Assembly: GCF_017742245.1 (NCBI RefSeq)
Contig: NZ_JAGHKO010000006.1
Span: forward strand, 1 to 64,000
DNA: 64,000 bases
Direction: 5' to 3'
From: Niastella soli
GTDB lineage: Bacteria; Bacteroidota; Bacteroidia; Chitinophagales; Chitinophagaceae
Shown here: positions 61,640 through 64,000 of the stretch, piece after piece
Layout of the letters: each line of letters opens with the position of its first letter
How positions within the stretch are numbered: position 1 is the first letter of the stretch
Notes under the pieces: generated by a model
The model's database searches: none
What the model saw: only the letters and a program-made list of their open reading frames with translations
What the model was told of the DNA's origin: nothing
Made by a program: the position numbers and the translations under genes

Positions 61640-62968
61640 ATGAGTCAATTTAATCGTCGTTCTTTTTTACAGACTTGTAAAAAGCTGGCTGCAGGTACAG
61701 CTTTGTCGGCTATTACAAGGCCCGTCTGGAGCCGTGATTTGCACCAGGCCCTGGCTGCTGCAAGCCATAAAACCCCCGAACAACTGGCCTCTGATGAGGA
61801 TTTCTGGCATTATATTCAGCAATCCTACACGGTTAACCCCGCCCTCATCAACTTAAACAACGGCGGAGTAGCGCCTTCGCCCATCCCCGTGCAGGAGGCC
61901 ATGAAACGCAATTTCGATCAGGTGAACGAAGCGCCCAGCTACTATATGTGGCGTGTTATGGACCAGGGCCGTGAACCCCTGCGCCGCAACCTGGCCCAAC
62001 TGGCCGGCTGTGATCCCGAAGAAATTGCTATTCAACGTAATGCCTCAGAGGCGCTGGAAACCGTCATCTTTGGCCTGCCCCTCAAAGCTGGCGATGAGGT
62101 GGTGCTTTCAAAACAGGATTATCCCAATATGATCAATGCCTGGAAACAACGCGAACAACGGGATGGCATTAAATTAATTTGGGTTGACCTGCAATTACCC
62201 AGCGAGAACACCGATCAGCTGGTGAAAGCCTACACCGACGCCTTTACGTCAAAGACCAAAGTGGTGCACATTACCCATGTTATTAACTGGAACGGTCAAA
62301 TAATACCCGTTCGTAAAATTGCCGATGCTGCTTATTTAAGACATATTGAAGTGGTGGTGGACGGCGCCCACAGCTTTGCCCATTTTCAATTCAATGTTTC
62401 CGATCTGGGAGCCGATTATTTTGGCGCCAGTTTGCACAAATGGCTCAGCGCCTGTATTGGAGTGGGGATCTTATATGTAAAAAAAGAAAGGATCAAAGAT
62501 CTGTATCCTTTATTTGCAGCGCCGGATGCGACTGCAGATGACATCCGCAAGTTTGAAAACCTGGGCACCCGGCCCTTCTTTATTGAACAGTCCGTAGGAA
62601 AAGCCATCGAATTTTATGACATGATAGGCGCTCAACGAAAAGAACAGCGATTGTTCTACCTGAAAAATTACTGGATGCATAAAGTGAAAGATATTCCAAA
62701 CATCGAGTTCGGCACCTCTATGAAGCCTGGTTTTGGCTGCGCTATTGGGCTGGTGCATTATAATGTTCCCGATTGTCATCCCGGGGACCTCGATATCTAT
62801 TTATGGAATAAGTATAGAATTCACAGTACCAATGTTAATCATGAAAATATAAGAGGGGTGCGTATAACCCCCAACGTATATACCACTACGAAACAACTGG
62901 ATGTGCTGGTAGAAGGGATCAATGATTTTGTGCGGAACTGGAAAAAGATAAAGGAAGCGAAGAAGTAG
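61640..62968 (+). CDS. Tat-exported class V aminotransferase-like protein
   Basis: This 442-aa protein has a twin-arginine signal (NRRSFLQTCKKLAAGTALSA) and a PLP fold type I aminotransferase class V domain. The Schiff-base K267 lies in GASLHKWLSA, and D241 with H244 in VVDGAHSFAH contact the cofactor. It resembles isopenicillin-N-epimerase/cysteine-desulfurase-like proteins. Export of a PLP enzyme by Tat, folded with cofactor, is consistent. The substrate is unknown. It converges on tyrS with a hairpin between. Confidence 0.9.
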   Translation: MSQFNRRSFLQTCKKLAAGTALSAITRPVWSRDLHQALAAASHKTPEQLASDEDFWHYIQQSYTVNPALINLNNGGVAPSPIPVQEAMKRNFDQVNEAPSYYMWRVMDQGREPLRRNLAQLAGCDPEEIAIQRNASEALETVIFGLPLKAGDEVVLSKQDYPNMINAWKQREQRDGIKLIWVDLQLPSENTDQLVKAYTDAFTSKTKVVHITHVINWNGQIIPVRKIADAAYLRHIEVVVDGAHSFAHFQFNVSDLGADYFGASLHKWLSACIGVGILYVKKERIKDLYPLFAAPDATADDIRKFENLGTRPFFIEQSVGKAIEFYDMIGAQRKEQRLFYLKNYWMHKVKDIPNIEFGTSMKPGFGCAIGLVHYNVPDCHPGDLDIYLWNKYRIHSTNVNHENIRGVRITPNVYTTTKQLDVLVEGINDFVRNWKKIKEAKK

Positions 62969-62979
62969 GAGATAAGAAA

Positions 62980-63022
62980 TAGGAAGTAAGAAAAACGAGC
63001 ATCTCGTACTTCTTACTTCCTA
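62980..63022. terminator. Long hairpin between convergent genes
   Basis: TAGGAAGTAAGAAAAACGAG and CTCGTACTTCTTACTTCCTA pair at 18 of 20 positions with a 3-nt loop. It serves as a likely bidirectional terminator. Similar GTAAGAAGT/ACTTCTTAC arms occur at 16898-16935. Confidence 0.7.
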
Positions 63023-63044
63023 ATTCATTTATTGTATAATTCGG

Positions 63045-64000
63045 TTAACTCACTTTTACAAGGAAAACATGTTTCTTTCCTTTATTCACCAGCATATATT
63101 GGCCATGGAGCAAAATATCGGGGGTTACCGTTAACTTTTCATCTTCTACTTTTTTACGATTGATGCTAACGCCACCGCCCTGTACCATTTTACGGGCTTC
63201 GCCTTTGCTGGGAAAGATCTTTGTTTCGGCCAGAAAGGTTACCACGTCAATGCCTGCCTGCACTTTCGATAATTCATAACCAAATTGCTGAACACCTTCC
63301 AGATTTTGCAGGTCTTCCACACTAAGGGATTCAGCCGGGGCCTCCTTTTGTTCAAAGATTTTTTTTGTGGTCTCCAGCGCTGCCTGTAGACCTGCATCGC
63401 CATGTACAAAAACAGTTACTTCTTTGGCCAGTGTTTTTTGTAACAAACGGGCGGCTGCGTCTTTACGGTGGTCCTCAATTAACTGGTTGATGGTTTCCTG
63501 AGGGAGGAACGTAAATATTTTTATCCATTTTTCCGCATCTGCATCGGCCGCATTGAGCCAGAACTGGTAAAACTCGTAGGGCGAGGTCTTTTCCGCCGAC
63601 AACCACACATTGCCTTTTTCGCTTTTGCCGAATTTACCGCCATCGGCTTTTGTTAACAGAGGACAGGTAAGCGCAAATGCTTCTCCACCCATTTTACGGC
63701 GAATGAATTCAGTACCGGTAGTGATATTACCCCACTGGTCGCTGCCACCCATTTGCAGTTTGCAGTTCTTACGCTGGTACAACCAGTAAAAATCGTAGCC
63801 CTGCATTAACTGGTAGGCAAATTCGGTGTAACTGATACCGGTTTCCCCTTCAATACGTTTTCTTACACTATCCTTGGCCATCATGTAATTGACGGTGATA
63901 TGTTTACCTGCATCGCGCAGGAACTGGATGAACGAGATTTCCTTGAACCAGTCGTAGTTGTTGGCCATTTCAGCTGCATTAGGTTTGGCGGCGTCAAAGT
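63045..64000 (-). CDS. tyrS: Tyrosyl-tRNA synthetase (5' end beyond the window)
   Basis: The frame continues through the right edge; residues FDAAKPNAAEMANNYDWF span the apparent internal Met at 63968, so the gene is cut by the window and not short. Seen are the Tyr/tRNA-recognition part (YTEFAYQLMQGYDFYWLYQR), the substrate block GGSDQWGNITTGTEFIRR, the KMSKS-equivalent KFGKS in GGKFGKSEKGN, and the C-terminal S4-like RNA-binding domain (PSKGEARKMVQGGGVSINRK). It charges tRNA-Tyr and is a housekeeping gene. Confidence 0.95.
   Translation of the reverse strand, partial: FDAAKPNAAEMANNYDWFKEISFIQFLRDAGKHITVNYMMAKDSVRKRIEGETGISYTEFAYQLMQGYDFYWLYQRKNCKLQMGGSDQWGNITTGTEFIRRKMGGEAFALTCPLLTKADGGKFGKSEKGNVWLSAEKTSPYEFYQFWLNAADADAEKWIKIFTFLPQETINQLIEDHRKDAAARLLQKTLAKEVTVFVHGDAGLQAALETTKKIFEQKEAPAESLSVEDLQNLEGVQQFGYELSKVQAGIDVVTFLAETKIFPSKGEARKMVQGGGVSINRKKVEDEKLTVTPDILLHGQYMLVNKGKKHVFLVKVS

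Overview
The window looks like a chromosomal segment from a Bacteroidota bacterium, most likely a Chitinophagaceae member (Niastella/Chitinophaga type). The signs are two SusC/SusD pairs, a propeller-type sensor kinase with an AraC-type response regulator, an ECF sigma/FecR pair, SPII lipoproteins with CKK-type lipoboxes, DUF6266 and DUF3823 proteins, and starts that generally lack Shine-Dalgarno sequences. All assignments come from reading the sequence; no database search was run.

Region 1 (about 0.8-26.5 kb) is a large polysaccharide utilization locus (PUL). It encodes GH76, GH125, GH78, a DUF6528-like lipoprotein, a split two-component sensor system on the minus strand, SusC, SusD, a DUF3823 lipoprotein, GH2, GH127, GH29 (minus strand) and a PL6-type lyase. 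Together these suggest a secreted and periplasmic system that cuts alpha-1,6-mannan-like, rhamnosyl, arabinofuranosyl, fucosyl and uronate linkages. The gaps from 7.5 to 25 kb carry a family of about 65-bp palindromes. They flank a broken REP-associated tyrosine transposase (RAYT-like) gene at 24.3-24.85 kb, which makes it the likely origin of the family.

Region 2 (26.5-35.1 kb) holds a BlaI/BlaR1-type pair whose M56 protein carries a GldM-like C-terminal region, and a regularly spaced array of four palindromes. Then comes an accessory island of small proteins: an ankyrin protein, an Imm32-like protein, two DUF6266 paralogues, a small HTH-like protein, and a duplicated small basic protein.

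Region 3 (35.6-48.1 kb) is an ECF sigma/FecR/SusC(with STN)/SusD transport locus, followed by a thioredoxin-like protein, a small secreted protein and an S9 peptidase. This set fits uptake and digestion of a peptide- or protein-type substrate. Base composition becomes AT-rich inside the susC gene and stays so to about 54 kb.

Region 4 (48.2-55.1 kb, minus strand) is an IS481-type insertion sequence next to a compact cassette: GT2 glycosyltransferase, MauE-like membrane protein, GT-C-like membrane protein, monothiol thioredoxin-fold lipoprotein, and two paralogous secreted peptides of 94-95 aa with two conserved Cys and a Thr/Ser-rich tail. Two stand-alone AraC-type HTH proteins lie upstream. 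This is the best candidate here for an undescribed system: secreted peptides that are oxidised and perhaps glycosylated.

Region 5 (55.4-64 kb) returns to ordinary composition. It holds a PHB-depolymerase-like esterase, a G8/beta-helix/PA14 secreted protein, an HSL-type esterase, an NmrA-like protein, a gene remnant, tRNA-Gln(TTG), a Tat-exported class V aminotransferase-like protein, and the 3' part of tyrS, which runs off the right edge.
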